Assembly: GCA_045631885.1 (NCBI GenBank)
Contig: JAZQVN010000020.1
Span: 1-64,000, forward strand
Source: CAJOLV01 sp045631885
GTDB lineage: Bacteria; Bacillota_I; Bacilli_A; RFN20; CAG-826
Direction: 5' to 3'
Length of the DNA stretch: 64,000 bases
Each line of letters starts with the position of its first letter. The stretch's first letter is position 1. Shown piece after piece: positions 1 to 8,756 of this stretch. The notes beneath the pieces were generated by a model. That model was not told the origin of the DNA and did not search any database. It worked only from the letters and a program-made list of their open reading frames with translations. A program made the translations under genes and the position numbers.

Positions 1-102
1 CAAGAGCCAACGTTTTCCGTCAAATGTATGGTATTCCATACAGCTGGGGAACCGCTGTTAACGTTCAATCTATGGTCTTTGGTAACAAAGGCGAAACATC
101 CG
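1..102. repeat. Artefactual direct repeat, copy 1 (of ppdK)
   Basis: These 102 bases are identical to 187-288. The copies are separated by exactly the 84-base sequencing adapter, which gives a period of 186. This is what rolling-circle (DNA nanoball) reads of a short 102-base insert would produce: insert, adapter, insert. The sequence itself is genuine ppdK coding DNA, but its second appearance is a library or assembly artefact at the contig end. Confidence 0.95.
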
Positions 103-186
103 AAGTCGGAGGCCAAGCGGTCTTAGGAAGACAAGAGAAGAACACAACTCCTTGGCTCACAGAACGACATGGCTACGATCCGACTT
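103..186. other. MGI/BGI DNBSEQ adapter contamination with barcode
   Basis: Bases 103-134 match the MGI forward adapter (begins AAGTCGGAGGCCAAGCGG). Bases 145-186 match the reverse complement of the MGI reverse adapter (ends ATGGCTACGATCCGACTT). The 10 bases between them (135-144, GAGAAGAACA) sit where the sample barcode belongs. The total of 84 nt is a multiple of three, so the ppdK reading frame stays open through it and gives a false N-terminal extension. The adapter identity is recalled from published trimming sequences, not searched. Confidence 0.97.
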
Positions 187-2177
187 CAAGAGCCAACGTT
201 TTCCGTCAAATGTATGGTATTCCATACAGCTGGGGAACCGCTGTTAACGTTCAATCTATGGTCTTTGGTAACAAAGGCGAAACATCCGGTACAGGTGTTG
301 CGTTCTCACGTGACCCAGGTACAGGTGAAAAGAAGATTTCCGCTGAATACTTACCAAATGCTCAAGGTGAAGACGTCGTCGCAGGTATCCGTACTCCTCT
401 CCACATCGAAGAATTAAGAGCACGTATGCCAGAAGTCTACGCTCAATTTGAAAAAACCATTAAAACAATGGAAGCCCATTACAAAGATATGCAAGATATG
501 GAATTCACCGTCGAAGACGGAAAACTCTATTTCTTACAAACACGTAATGGTAAGAGAACACCAGCCGCAGCCTTAAAGATCGCTTGCGACTTAGTCGATG
601 AAGGCGTCATCGATGAAAAAGAAGCTGTTCTCCGTATGGACCCAGTCTCATTCGATAAATTATTATTACCAGGCTTTGATGCCGCTGCATTAAAGAATGC
701 ACAACCAATCGCTACAGGCTTAGCCGCTGGCCCAGGTGCTGGCACAGGCGCAATCGCTTTCACAGCCGAAGAAGCTCAAGAAAGAAAAGCCAGAGGCGAA
801 AAAGTCCTTCTCGTTCGTGCCGAAACATCCCCAGAAGATATCGTCGGTATGGTCGCTGCTCAAGGTATCCTCACAATGCGTGGTGGTATGACATCACACG
901 CCGCAGTCGTTGCTCGTGGTATGGGTAAATGCTGTGTCTGTGGTTGCTCTGCTGCAATTATTGATGAAGAAAATAGAACATTAACAATCAATGGTAAAGT
1001 CTATACAGACAAAGATGTGTTATCTCTCGATGGTAGCACAGGTAAAGTCTATGAAGGCGAAATCAAGACAGTCAATCCAGATTTAACCGCAGGTTACTTC
1101 GGTAGATTAATGGGTTGGGTTGATCAATATCGTGACTTATTAGTCAGAACAAACGCTGATACACCAAGAGACGCCAAACAAGCTCGTGAATTCGGCGCAC
1201 AAGGTATTGGTCTCTGCCGTACTGAACATATGTTCTTCGCTAAAGACAGAATCTTCTCAATGAGAAAAATGATTCTCGCTGACACAAAAGAAGAAAGAGA
1301 AAAAGCTTTAGCAGAACTCGAACCAATGCAACAAGCAGACTTTGAAGCATTATTTGAAACAATGGATGGCTTCAATGTTAACGTTCGTTTATTAGACCCA
1401 CCACTTCACGAATTCTTACCACAAGAAGAAGAATTAATTGAAGAATTAGCTCACGCTATTGGTAAATCAGTTGAACAAGTCAAAGACAGAATCGCTGAAT
1501 TACACGAAGCTAACCCAATGATGGGTCACCGTGGTTGCCGTTTAGCGGTTACATATCCAGAAATCTGCGTTATGCAAACCACCGCTATCATTAAAGCGGC
1601 TATCAATGTTAGCAAGAAACTTAACAAAGTTATCGAACCAGAAATCATGGTTCCATTAGTACTTGAAGAAAGAGAACTCAAGTTCGTTAAAGATATCATC
1701 GTTGAAACAGCTGACAAGTTAATTAAGAAAGCTCACATGGTCAGAAGTATCAGATATCACGTTGGTACAATGATCGAAATTCCTCGTGCTGCCTTATTAG
1801 CCGATGAAATCGCTAAACACGCTGAATTCTTCTCATTTGGTACAAATGACTTAACACAAATGACCTTCGGTTTCTCCCGTGATGACGCTGCTAAATTCTT
1901 ACCAGCTTATTACGACAACAAGATCTTAGAAGAAGATCCATTCAAGACACTCGATCAAAACGGTGTTGGCAAACTCGTTCAAAACGCTGTCAAATTAGGC
2001 CGTAAGACCAGACGTAAATTACACGTTGGTGTCTGTGGCGAAACTGGTGGTGAAGCAAAATCAATCGAATTCTACCACAAAGTTGGTCTCGATTATGTCT
2101 CCTGCTCACCATTCCGTGTTCCAGTCGCAAGATTAGCTGCTGCTCAAGCCGCAATCAAATTCCCAAGAAAGAAATAA
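187..2177 (+). CDS. ppdK: Pyruvate, phosphate dikinase (5'-partial)
   Basis: Interconverts pyruvate, ATP and Pi with PEP, AMP and PPi in the cytosol. Only about 660 C-terminal residues of a protein usually near 880 aa are present. The true sequence begins inside the nucleotide-binding domain (RANVFRQMYG..., then GETSGTGVAFSRDP). The swivelling domain carries the phospho-histidine motif TMRGGMTSHAAVVARG, with the His codon at 897-899. The C-terminal PEP-binding TIM barrel ends with CGETGG and the catalytic-Cys motif YVSCSPFRVPVARLAAAQ. An apparent start at 24 reads through adapter sequence and should be ignored. PPDK is common in anaerobes that use PPi-linked glycolysis. A bidirectional terminator follows. 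Confidence 0.95.
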
Positions 2178-2192
2178 TTTCATCAAACGATG

Positions 2193-2228
2193 AAAAGAGC
2201 CAGAATCGCAAGGTTCTGGCTTTTCTTT
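2193..2228. terminator. Bidirectional intrinsic terminator, ppdK / lipase
   Basis: The stem AGCCAGAA (2198-2205) pairs with TTCTGGCT (2214-2221). It has a U-rich run on the plus side and an A-rich run before it, so it can serve the convergent genes on both sides. Confidence 0.85.
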
Positions 2229-2244
2229 TATTTTAAATAATTCA

Positions 2245-3639
2245 TTATTTAACGAAGTATGGAATATATGAATGGTAGTAGTGGTTATAAAGTATGAAGT
2301 TCATCATACTAGCGATATAGAGTAAATCAGAATTAGAGAATTCCGCGGCTTTTAAGAATGGTTGAAGGAATGGTGATAAACCTTCTGGAACACCATCCAT
2401 ATTTAATGAGAATACTGTGGAAATAACTCTACTGAATAATGAAGTAAATAACGCTGGGCAAGTAGTTAATGTTACAGAGTACTTGCCACCCTCTTCAGCG
2501 ATATCGGTTTTTATGAAACCTTCACAATCTTCGTAATCTTCATTTAATGCATCAAGATACGAATTAACAAATTCATTAACTTTTTCTTGGCTTTCTAAGT
2601 TCTTTTTAGAAGCGATAACAAACTTATCAGAAAGCACATACATAGCCTCTCTGCTATTAGCAATTTTATCCAATCCTTGAGGAACGATATTTAAATTACC
2701 ACTTGGCATAGAGACATGATTAATTTCTTTAAAATGCTCTTTGTTTAAAGTTCCATCGAAAGTGGTGGTTTGACCATATCTAGTAAATCCCCAACTACTG
2801 GAAGGAATCATTGTGATGATGTCTTTTTCGTTCGTATAGTTAAATATTTTATTATATTTAGAACCCGCAACATCACTTGCAGTAGTGGTATTTGGACCGG
2901 CGAATAGATACGCGGTAGTGTTATATCCTTTATCAATGAGCTTTTTCGCCACTAAATTGCCCACTGCCCCGCCACGAGAGTGACCATACACATAAAATAC
3001 TTGTTCAGCACTTTTATCCATCTTAGAAGCGATATATTCTTCAAGGACAGATACACAACGGTTAGATGTCACATCAAATCCTTTATGGGCTAAATGATCA
3101 GTCCATTCCGGATGTTCTCCTGTCGTGGAATTATATAAGTCGTTATCATATCCAACATCAAAGTTACTGACCCATTGAACACCGCCTCCGCTATCAATAA
3201 TTGAGAAGAATCCGATGTCATATTCTTTACCGTTATTTGTGACTTTTTTATGAGCTAAATTCATGAGTGATTGATCGTTTAAATCTAGGCTGTTTTTACT
3301 CTCTATTTTTTGGGTCACAAAATCATCTAATTTGAGTTCTTGATAAAGCGGTAAATAATCATCACAATCTTTACTCGAATATTGCGAATTCTCAAATTTT
3401 AGCAGGGAACTAGGGGCAATATTCGCACAAAACATCATTGCAACGATTGCTTTATCCACTACTGGAGAGTCCTCTAAAACAGTGTATTTTGCAAGGTCAA
3501 AATCGTACTCAAAATATTCAGTGGTAATTGGCTTACTACTGACATGCATTTCAAAGGCTACTTTTGGTTTAGAAGCAGAGCAACTAACAGCAAAAAGAGC
3601 AACGAGAGTTACAGGGATTAATGAGTGTATCTTTTTCAT
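2245..3639 (-). CDS. Lipase class 3-like lipoprotein
   Basis: A 464-aa protein with a lipoprotein signal peptide (hydrophobic residues 6-19, lipobox FAVSC, Cys20), so probably anchored on the outer face of the membrane. The alpha/beta-hydrolase core shows the nucleophile elbow VYGHSRGGAVGN (Ser about 221), as in class 3 lipases, with YLFAGPNTT after it. The substrate cannot be told from sequence; an esterase or lipase on lipids or esterified glycans is likely. It starts 3 bases after the stop of the ROK kinase and is probably co-transcribed with it. The C-terminal ~150 residues have no recognised motif. Confidence 0.75.
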   Translation of the reverse strand: MKKIHSLIPVTLVALFAVSCSASKPKVAFEMHVSSKPITTEYFEYDFDLAKYTVLEDSPVVDKAIVAMMFCANIAPSSLLKFENSQYSSKDCDDYLPLYQELKLDDFVTQKIESKNSLDLNDQSLMNLAHKKVTNNGKEYDIGFFSIIDSGGGVQWVSNFDVGYDNDLYNSTTGEHPEWTDHLAHKGFDVTSNRCVSVLEEYIASKMDKSAEQVFYVYGHSRGGAVGNLVAKKLIDKGYNTTAYLFAGPNTTTASDVAGSKYNKIFNYTNEKDIITMIPSSSWGFTRYGQTTTFDGTLNKEHFKEINHVSMPSGNLNIVPQGLDKIANSREAMYVLSDKFVIASKKNLESQEKVNEFVNSYLDALNEDYEDCEGFIKTDIAEEGGKYSVTLTTCPALFTSLFSRVISTVFSLNMDGVPEGLSPFLQPFLKAAEFSNSDLLYIASMMNFILYNHYYHSYIPYFVK

Positions 3640-3642
3640 GAA

Positions 3643-4584
3643 TTAAAATAACAAACAGGCCGCGCCAATCTTGCCAGAATCATATCCTAACTTAGCAGGA
3701 ACGACTTTGACTTCTGGGCTTCTTGGGAATCCATATTGATGGACTTTCAAATAATTATTAAGTTTATCGAATAAGTAATCGCCTTCGTTAGCAATGCCGC
3801 CAGAAAGAACAACAACATTTGGTCTAAAGATATTGCAGTAGTTCATAATGCCTTCACATAAGAAGCGAACATATTGTTCAACAACTTCTAAGCCGGCTTT
3901 GTCGCCTTGTCTCGCGGCTTTGAAGGCCACTCTACCATCAACTTTGCCTTGTTCTTCAGCGATTTTGTGCATTAATGATTCTGGGTGTTTTTCCATTGCG
4001 TTCTTTGTATCAAACACTAAAGCGGTCGCAGAAGCATATTGTTCTAAACAACCTTTTCTTCCACATCCACATTGACGGCCATCAAATTCCATGACGATAT
4101 GGCCCATTTCAGCGCCTTTACCTTCATTACCTTCGAAGAGTTTGCCGTCTAAGACAATACCACCACCAACGCCTGTGCCAAGAGTTAACATAACTACATA
4201 TGGAACTCCTTTACCAGCACCAAACTTGGCTTCGCCAAATGCTGCGACATTCGCGTCATTTGCGATTCTGACATGATATGGTAATCTTTTTTCAAACATT
4301 TCAGCAATGTGTAAATCTTCCCACTTTAAATTTGGTGAGAAGGTAACAATACCTTTATCAATATCTAATAATCCTGGGATACCAATACCGATACCCACGA
4401 CTTGATCTCTAATTTTTTGTTCATCGAGATATTTATCGACTAAATCAATTAGTTTACTAACTGTTTCTTCACCAGGTTCACCTTTAATAACTGGTAAAGA
4501 AAAAACATCTAACATTCTTCCGTCATCATAAACAGCGGCACCTTTAATAGAGGTTCCACCAATATCAATACCAATAGCTATCAT
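3643..4584 (-). CDS. ROK-family sugar kinase (glucokinase-like)
   Basis: A 313-aa cytosolic sugar kinase. The N-terminal phosphate loop is GIDIGGTSIKGA (residues 5-16). The catalytic Asp lies in AND-ANVAA (about Asp110). The ROK zinc site is formed by His162 and CGCGRKGCLE (Cys172, 174, 179). It most likely phosphorylates glucose at C6, but ROK enzymes also act on ManNAc, GlcNAc or fructose, so the substrate is inferred. The start is supported by GAAGGTGAG just upstream. It is first in a two-gene unit with the lipase-like lipoprotein. Confidence 0.85.
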   Translation of the reverse strand: MIAIGIDIGGTSIKGAAVYDDGRMLDVFSLPVIKGEPGEETVSKLIDLVDKYLDEQKIRDQVVGIGIGIPGLLDIDKGIVTFSPNLKWEDLHIAEMFEKRLPYHVRIANDANVAAFGEAKFGAGKGVPYVVMLTLGTGVGGGIVLDGKLFEGNEGKGAEMGHIVMEFDGRQCGCGRKGCLEQYASATALVFDTKNAMEKHPESLMHKIAEEQGKVDGRVAFKAARQGDKAGLEVVEQYVRFLCEGIMNYCNIFRPNVVVLSGGIANEGDYLFDKLNNYLKVHQYGFPRSPEVKVVPAKLGYDSGKIGAACLLF

Positions 4585-4611
4585 ATTATCTCACCTTCAC
4601 TTTGTGGTTTT

Positions 4612-4620
4612 ATTATAACA
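4612..4620 (-). promoter_or_regulatory. Extended -10 promoter of the ROK kinase
   Basis: On the minus strand TGT-TATAAT gives an extended -10 element (TATAAT at 4617-4612), 27 bases upstream of the kinase ATG, with its ribosome site in between. No clear -35 is visible. Confidence 0.5.
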
Positions 4621-4648
4621 CAATACAAACAATGTGCTTCTTATATTG

Positions 4649-5077
4649 CTAAACAACTAGATAATCTAATTTGATGAACTCGTTATTTTTGAAAAGGAAA
4701 AAGTTAATCTCTTTTGTGTTATTTTTACTAAACACAATAGGAAATAAAATCTCTTTTAAACCATCATTCACCTTCATAAACTTTTTTAAGTACAAAAAAT
4801 CTTTTATTGATGGTTTACCATCACTTTCTCCGATATGAGAATGAATAAACCCAGAAAACTCAATGCCTTGCTCATCCCATTCTTCTAATGTTTTGCTAAA
4901 TTTTAAAACATTTATTGTGTATTCGTTTTCATCATTTCCTTTATCAAAACAAAAAGAGACGATGGTGTTTTCTTTCATGCCTAAAACACCACCATCTTCT
5001 TGCTTTAAATCAAAAGAATCTAATATTTGTTGTAAAACAGCTTTCCTAATATTAAGCACCTTCGTTACAGGACTCAT
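4649..5077 (-). CDS. JAMM/MPN-like putative metalloprotease-fold protein
   Basis: About 142 aa if started at the internal ATG (MSPVTKVLN...). The open frame extends to 5164, but that part lies over the upstream Cys-rich gene in another frame. The segment SGFIHSHIGESDGKPSIKD resembles the JAMM zinc motif H-x-H-x10-D plus Ser. Here eleven residues, not ten, separate the second His from the Asp, so catalysis is uncertain. JAMM proteins cleave isopeptide bonds or process sulfur carriers; no such partner is visible here. It overlaps the 54-aa Cys-rich gene by about 26 bases, which suggests translational coupling. Confidence 0.55.
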   Translation of the reverse strand: MSPVTKVLNIRKAVLQQILDSFDLKQEDGGVLGMKENTIVSFCFDKGNDENEYTINVLKFSKTLEEWDEQGIEFSGFIHSHIGESDGKPSIKDFLYLKKFMKVNDGLKEILFPIVFSKNNTKEINFFLFKNNEFIKLDYLVV

Positions 5078-5216
5078 ATTCTCTTCTATATTTTCCGTAA
5101 TATTCGCTGTCTGGATTGCCACATTCGCAATAGCCTTCTTTACCGTAATAGTAGCAATCGCCACAATACATGAATTTGCCTAATTTACCTTCTACAAAAA
5201 CAATTTTCTTTTTCAT
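5052..5216 (-). CDS. Small cysteine-rich protein (54 aa)
   Basis: A short frame starting MKKKIVFVEGK, preceded by AAGGAGAAAAGACC-ATG, an excellent ribosome site. It contains Cys18-x2-Cys21, Cys30-x-Cys32 and Cys50 within a Tyr-rich, charged sequence (YCGDCYYYGKEGYCECGNP). A compact zinc- or iron-binding mini-domain is a reasonable inference. It overlaps the start of the JAMM-like gene in a different frame. Its own start signal and tidy stop (TAA at 5054-5052) favour this reading over the competing longer frame. Function unknown. Confidence 0.6.
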   Translation of the reverse strand: MKKKIVFVEGKLGKFMYCGDCYYYGKEGYCECGNPDSEYYGKYRREYESCNEGA

Positions 5217-5228
5217 GGTCTTTTCTCC

Positions 5229-5486
5229 TTATTTTAAATTCTCCGCCATTGATTTATAAAATTGGAAATCGTTGTTTTCATTTATATATCCAACTTCTTT
5301 ATCGTGGATAATTATGGAGCCATCATCGTCAATAAAGCCGAGATATTTTTCACCAAAAGATATCTCACCGTTATCAGTGATATCAGCAAATTTTCTACCG
5401 CTGATATATAAAGCGTTATCTTTGATGTAACCAACTAATTGGTCACCGATATAAATGTTATGTCCAAAACAATCAATGATTAACAT
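5229..5486 (-). CDS. Small beta-repeat protein, unknown function
   Basis: 85 aa built of about four ~19-residue repeats of the form G-Y/F-I-x-D/E-N/D-x-x-I (GYIKDNALYI, ADITDNGEIS, GFIDDDGSII, GYINENNDFQ). This resembles short beta-propeller or beta-flower repeat proteins. There is no signal peptide and no catalytic motif. Its start lies one base from the stop of the GlmU-like gene, so it is likely in that operon. Confidence 0.6.
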   Translation of the reverse strand: MLIIDCFGHNIYIGDQLVGYIKDNALYISGRKFADITDNGEISFGEKYLGFIDDDGSIIIHDKEVGYINENNDFQFYKSMAENLK

Positions 5487-5487
5487 A

Positions 5488-6495
5488 TTATCTTTTCTTT
5501 ACATCAAATAAGTGTTCGCCATTACCGATTTCATTGTTTTCAATCCATGACGCTAAGATTTCGTTGTCATTACCAATGGTGACATCTTTTAAATAGCAGT
5601 TAGGACCGATGATGTTGTTTTCACCAATTTTGGTATTACCAAGAATATGGGTGTTGGCTCTAATAATTGTATCTCTACCAATTTCAACATCTGGAGAAAT
5701 ATATGTGCTCTTAGGATCTTCAATAGAAACACCAGAAAGCATCAATTTATGATTCTTTCTCTTTCTAATCACTTTAGCGGCGTACGCTAATTGGACTCTA
5801 TCATTGATACCAAACATTTCTGCGGCATCTTCAACAATGTAAGAACCAACTTTTAATCCGTCTTTCACAAACATATCAACTAAATCAGTGAGATAGTATT
5901 CGTGTTGAGCGTTATCTGGAGTAATCTTATCTAGATATTTAAATAACATTTCATTATCGAAGACATACATGCCAGCATTAACTTCGTTAATGTCTTTTTC
6001 AATTTCATTGCAGTCTCTATCTTCTCTAATCGCGATGACTTTATTAGATTTATATTCACGAACGATTCTGCCATAGCCTCTTGGGCTTTCTAAAACCATG
6101 CTGACGATTGTTAAAGAATCGCCGGTTTTTTCATGAATTCTAAATACATTGTGAATTGTTTCACTTGTAATTAATGGAGTATCACCGCAGACCACTAAAG
6201 TTAAACCTGGTTTTCCTTCTAATAATTCTTTAGCTTGGAGAACCGCTCCGCCTGTACCGTTAATAACTCTTTGCCAAACGACTTCAGATTCTTTTTCCAC
6301 TAATGATTTAGTGACTTCTCCACCAAAACCGACAACTGTAACAATTTTGGTTGGATTAATGCCTTTGACTGCGTCTAAAACATAGTTAACTAATGGTTTC
6401 TCTAAAAGAGGATAGGAAACTTTTGAATGATTTGGGTCACGTGATTGCATTCTGGAACCTCTTCCAGCCGCAAGAATAATTACATATTTATCCAT
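5488..6495 (-). CDS. glmU: GlmU-type UDP-GlcNAc pyrophosphorylase, acetyltransferase part truncated
   Basis: 335 aa from the ATG at 6495 (MDKYVIILAAG), which has AAGGAG in front; the longer frame starts inside ispE. The N-terminal nucleotidyltransferase domain is intact: LAAGRGSRM, Q-x-x-x-NGTGGAV, CGDTPLI. It would make UDP-GlcNAc from GlcNAc-1-P and UTP. Only a few hexapeptide turns of the left-handed beta-helix follow (IGRDTIIRANTHILGN... to the stop). Full GlmU is about 450 aa, so the C-terminal acetyltransferase active site is missing. The next gene is not a split-off piece of that domain. Another enzyme must supply GlcNAc-1-P, or the enzyme uses a different sugar. Confidence 0.8.
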   Translation of the reverse strand: MDKYVIILAAGRGSRMQSRDPNHSKVSYPLLEKPLVNYVLDAVKGINPTKIVTVVGFGGEVTKSLVEKESEVVWQRVINGTGGAVLQAKELLEGKPGLTLVVCGDTPLITSETIHNVFRIHEKTGDSLTIVSMVLESPRGYGRIVREYKSNKVIAIREDRDCNEIEKDINEVNAGMYVFDNEMLFKYLDKITPDNAQHEYYLTDLVDMFVKDGLKVGSYIVEDAAEMFGINDRVQLAYAAKVIRKRKNHKLMLSGVSIEDPKSTYISPDVEIGRDTIIRANTHILGNTKIGENNIIGPNCYLKDVTIGNDNEILASWIENNEIGNGEHLFDVKKR

Positions 6496-6505
6496 ATTGT
6501 TCTCC

Positions 6506-7366
6506 TTACTTGAGTACTTTCGTAACAATAACAGTTTTATATTTGTTTTCTAATTTTTTCGCGATTGATTTGATGAGTTTTTTATCTGTGCTTAAAGCAA
6601 AAACTGCGCTTCCAGAACCGCTCATCATAACAATTTTTAATCCTAATTCTTTTAATTCATCTTTGATGGTTTGAATTTCTGGGACTAATTCAATAGAAGA
6701 ATCTTCTAAAACGTTAAACATAGATACTGCGAGTGCCTCATCATCGCCTTCTTCTAACGCTTTAACAACCGCATCGACATTTCCGTGTGGCCAATTTTGT
6801 TTTTTATCAGACATCTTATAGATTTCTTTAGTCGGACAACCTTTATCTGGTTTAACAATTAAAACGAAATAATCGTTTTTCACATTAATTGGCTCAACGA
6901 TATCACCGATACCAGAACATCTGGCTGGTTTATTTAAAATAAAGAAAGGAACATCCGCACCAATTTTGGTAGCCATATCATGCATTTGTTGGTCAGATAA
7001 ATTTAATTTTTTGTATTCATTAATTGTTTTAATGGTGAAAGCAGCATTAGATGATCCACCGCCTAAACCCGCTTTCATTGGAATGACTTTGTGCATATCA
7101 ATCTTGAATTTGGTATTCAAGTTTCCAACTTCATTCATTAAATCCAAAGCGTGCGTCACTGTGTTATATTCAGATTCCACAAAAGTGAATTCATCCAAAG
7201 TGATGAAATTATCGATAGCGCGTGGTGTCTCTTCTATAAGAAGAGTGTCATGCAAAGCGATAGGGAACATCACCATATCTAAAAGATGGTAACCATCTTC
7301 TCTTTTCGCGGTAATATCTAAACAAACGTTAATCTTTGCGTAACTTTGAACAACTAATTTTTTCAT
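6506..7366 (-). CDS. ispE: 4-diphosphocytidyl-2-C-methylerythritol kinase
   Basis: 286 aa, GHMP kinase of the MEP isoprenoid pathway; it phosphorylates CDP-methylerythritol. Seen: the substrate motif SYAKINVCLDITAKREDGYH near the N-terminus, the glycine-rich ATP loop PMKAGLGGGSSNAA (about residues 92-105) and the C-terminal GSGSAVFAL. Length is normal. Its stop lies just inside the glmU ribosome-site region, a typical ispE-glmU neighbourhood. The gene implies isoprenoid synthesis from pyruvate and glyceraldehyde-3-phosphate. Confidence 0.93.
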   Translation of the reverse strand: MKKLVVQSYAKINVCLDITAKREDGYHLLDMVMFPIALHDTLLIEETPRAIDNFITLDEFTFVESEYNTVTHALDLMNEVGNLNTKFKIDMHKVIPMKAGLGGGSSNAAFTIKTINEYKKLNLSDQQMHDMATKIGADVPFFILNKPARCSGIGDIVEPINVKNDYFVLIVKPDKGCPTKEIYKMSDKKQNWPHGNVDAVVKALEEGDDEALAVSMFNVLEDSSIELVPEIQTIKDELKELGLKIVMMSGSGSAVFALSTDKKLIKSIAKKLENKYKTVIVTKVLK

Positions 7367-7417
7367 AAATTAATCCTAACTTTGTTCTTCAACATTTAAA
7401 TTATAATTTCAATGTTC

Positions 7418-8227
7418 TTATTTTGATAGAGATAATTGATAAGCACGATATAGTTCCAAATAAGAAAGTGGTGGTATATCTTCAGGTCTATCTGTTTGTT
7501 TAATCTGACATTTCTCTAAAAGAGAAAGAGACAAATCTTTATCTTTTATATAATTCTGCAAGTTGTTATAAATCGTTTTTCTTCTATTTGCGAACATTGC
7601 TCTTGAGAATGAATAGACCGCTTTAGCTTCTTCAATATCACAAACATGTTCTATATTAATTTCAAATACTGTACTAGCGCATTTAGGAACCGGATAAAAA
7701 CAACCGGCTTTAACGGAGAATAGTTTCTTTGGCTTGCCTAATAAATGTAGCAACACAGAAGATGGTCCATATTCTTTACCAGAAACATCTAAAAAGTGGG
7801 GCAAAGCATCTGATTGAATCATTAAAACAATCTTCTTCGCTAGAATCGCATTTTGCAATAAATAGACTATTGTTTCACTAGTGATGTTATAAGGTAAATT
7901 ACCAATTATCTTTTGATATTTTGAAACATCGTGTTTTCTAATATCGCATTCAACAATATCAACTTTATAAATTAACTTTAAGAACGCAATCATTCTCTCA
8001 TCAATATCAACAATAGTAAGATTTTTGGTTTGTTCATCTAAGAAATGAGTCAAGGATCCTAAACCAGGACCAATTTCTAAAACACTTTCATTATTTTCAA
8101 TTTGAAGAGCATCAACGATGCGATTACAAACACCAGGTTCCACGAGAAAGTTCTGCCCATAATCCTTATCTGGACGAGCGTTGGAATTATTCACAATTTG
8201 CATGATGTTACTACGATTAATTTCCAC
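7418..8227 (-). CDS. rsmA: 16S rRNA (adenine1518/1519-N6) dimethyltransferase
   Basis: 269 aa, KsgA/RsmA, which dimethylates the two adjacent adenines of 16S helix 45 during 30S maturation. SAM-binding motif I is VLEIGPGLGSLT, with the catalytic NLPY in IIGNLPYNITSE. The start is a GTG at 8227 preceded by GAGGAG at 7-nt spacing, and it overlaps the end of rnmV by 11 bases. The later ATG at 8203 has a poorer ribosome site. The order tatD-rnmV-rsmA is as in Bacillus. Confidence 0.95.
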   Translation of the reverse strand: MEINRSNIMQIVNNSNARPDKDYGQNFLVEPGVCNRIVDALQIENNESVLEIGPGLGSLTHFLDEQTKNLTIVDIDERMIAFLKLIYKVDIVECDIRKHDVSKYQKIIGNLPYNITSETIVYLLQNAILAKKIVLMIQSDALPHFLDVSGKEYGPSSVLLHLLGKPKKLFSVKAGCFYPVPKCASTVFEINIEHVCDIEEAKAVYSFSRAMFANRRKTIYNNLQNYIKDKDLSLSLLEKCQIKQTDRPEDIPPLSYLELYRAYQLSLSK

Positions 8228-8756
8228 GTTTATACTCCTCGATCGCGGCTTTCAATTCTTCTTTTGAAACTCTTAATGTGTTTAACCTATTAATAAGTTT
8301 CTTAGTGTTACATATTCCTAATGTGAACTTTTCACATAAGAATTCTCTAAGTTCTTTATTATTTAAATCAATTTTTGATATTTCCCCTTCAAAAACCGAT
8401 TTATTTTCTAATTTTTCATTTTCAAAGTGTGGTTTTAAGATTTTTATAATTTCTTCTTGATCACACTCTGCGATTCCGTTCTTTTTACCCTTAATACACT
8501 TAGATATATTAACGCATAAATAGATGGCTTTTACTAATTTTTCCTTAAGCTTTTCTTCGATTTTTCTTCCCGCTTCATCTGGATCAACAAGGATTAAAAT
8601 TTCTTTATAATTACTTGCTTTGTTTAGGTAATCAATTTCTTGTTTTGGGATGTTATATCCATTCATCGTTACATACTCTGCATCGATAAATGAAGAGAGA
8701 TAACTCACATCTTCTTTTCCTTCTACAACGATGATTTTGTTAATGATGTATTTCAT
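8217..8756 (-). CDS. rnmV: Ribonuclease M5
   Basis: 179-aa TOPRIM-domain nuclease that matures 5S rRNA. Seen: the TOPRIM Glu in IIVVEGKEDVSYL at the N-terminus and the Asp pair in ILILVDPDEAGRK. It overlaps tatD by 4 bases (ATGA) and rsmA by 11, so the three genes are translationally coupled. Confidence 0.93.
   Translation of the reverse strand: MKYIINKIIVVEGKEDVSYLSSFIDAEYVTMNGYNIPKQEIDYLNKASNYKEILILVDPDEAGRKIEEKLKEKLVKAIYLCVNISKCIKGKKNGIAECDQEEIIKILKPHFENEKLENKSVFEGEISKIDLNNKELREFLCEKFTLGICNTKKLINRLNTLRVSKEELKAAIEEYKRGN

Noticed and set aside
24..186. Apparent N-terminal part of ppdK
   Set aside because: It is translated from the first repeat copy and the MGI adapter, not from natural DNA.
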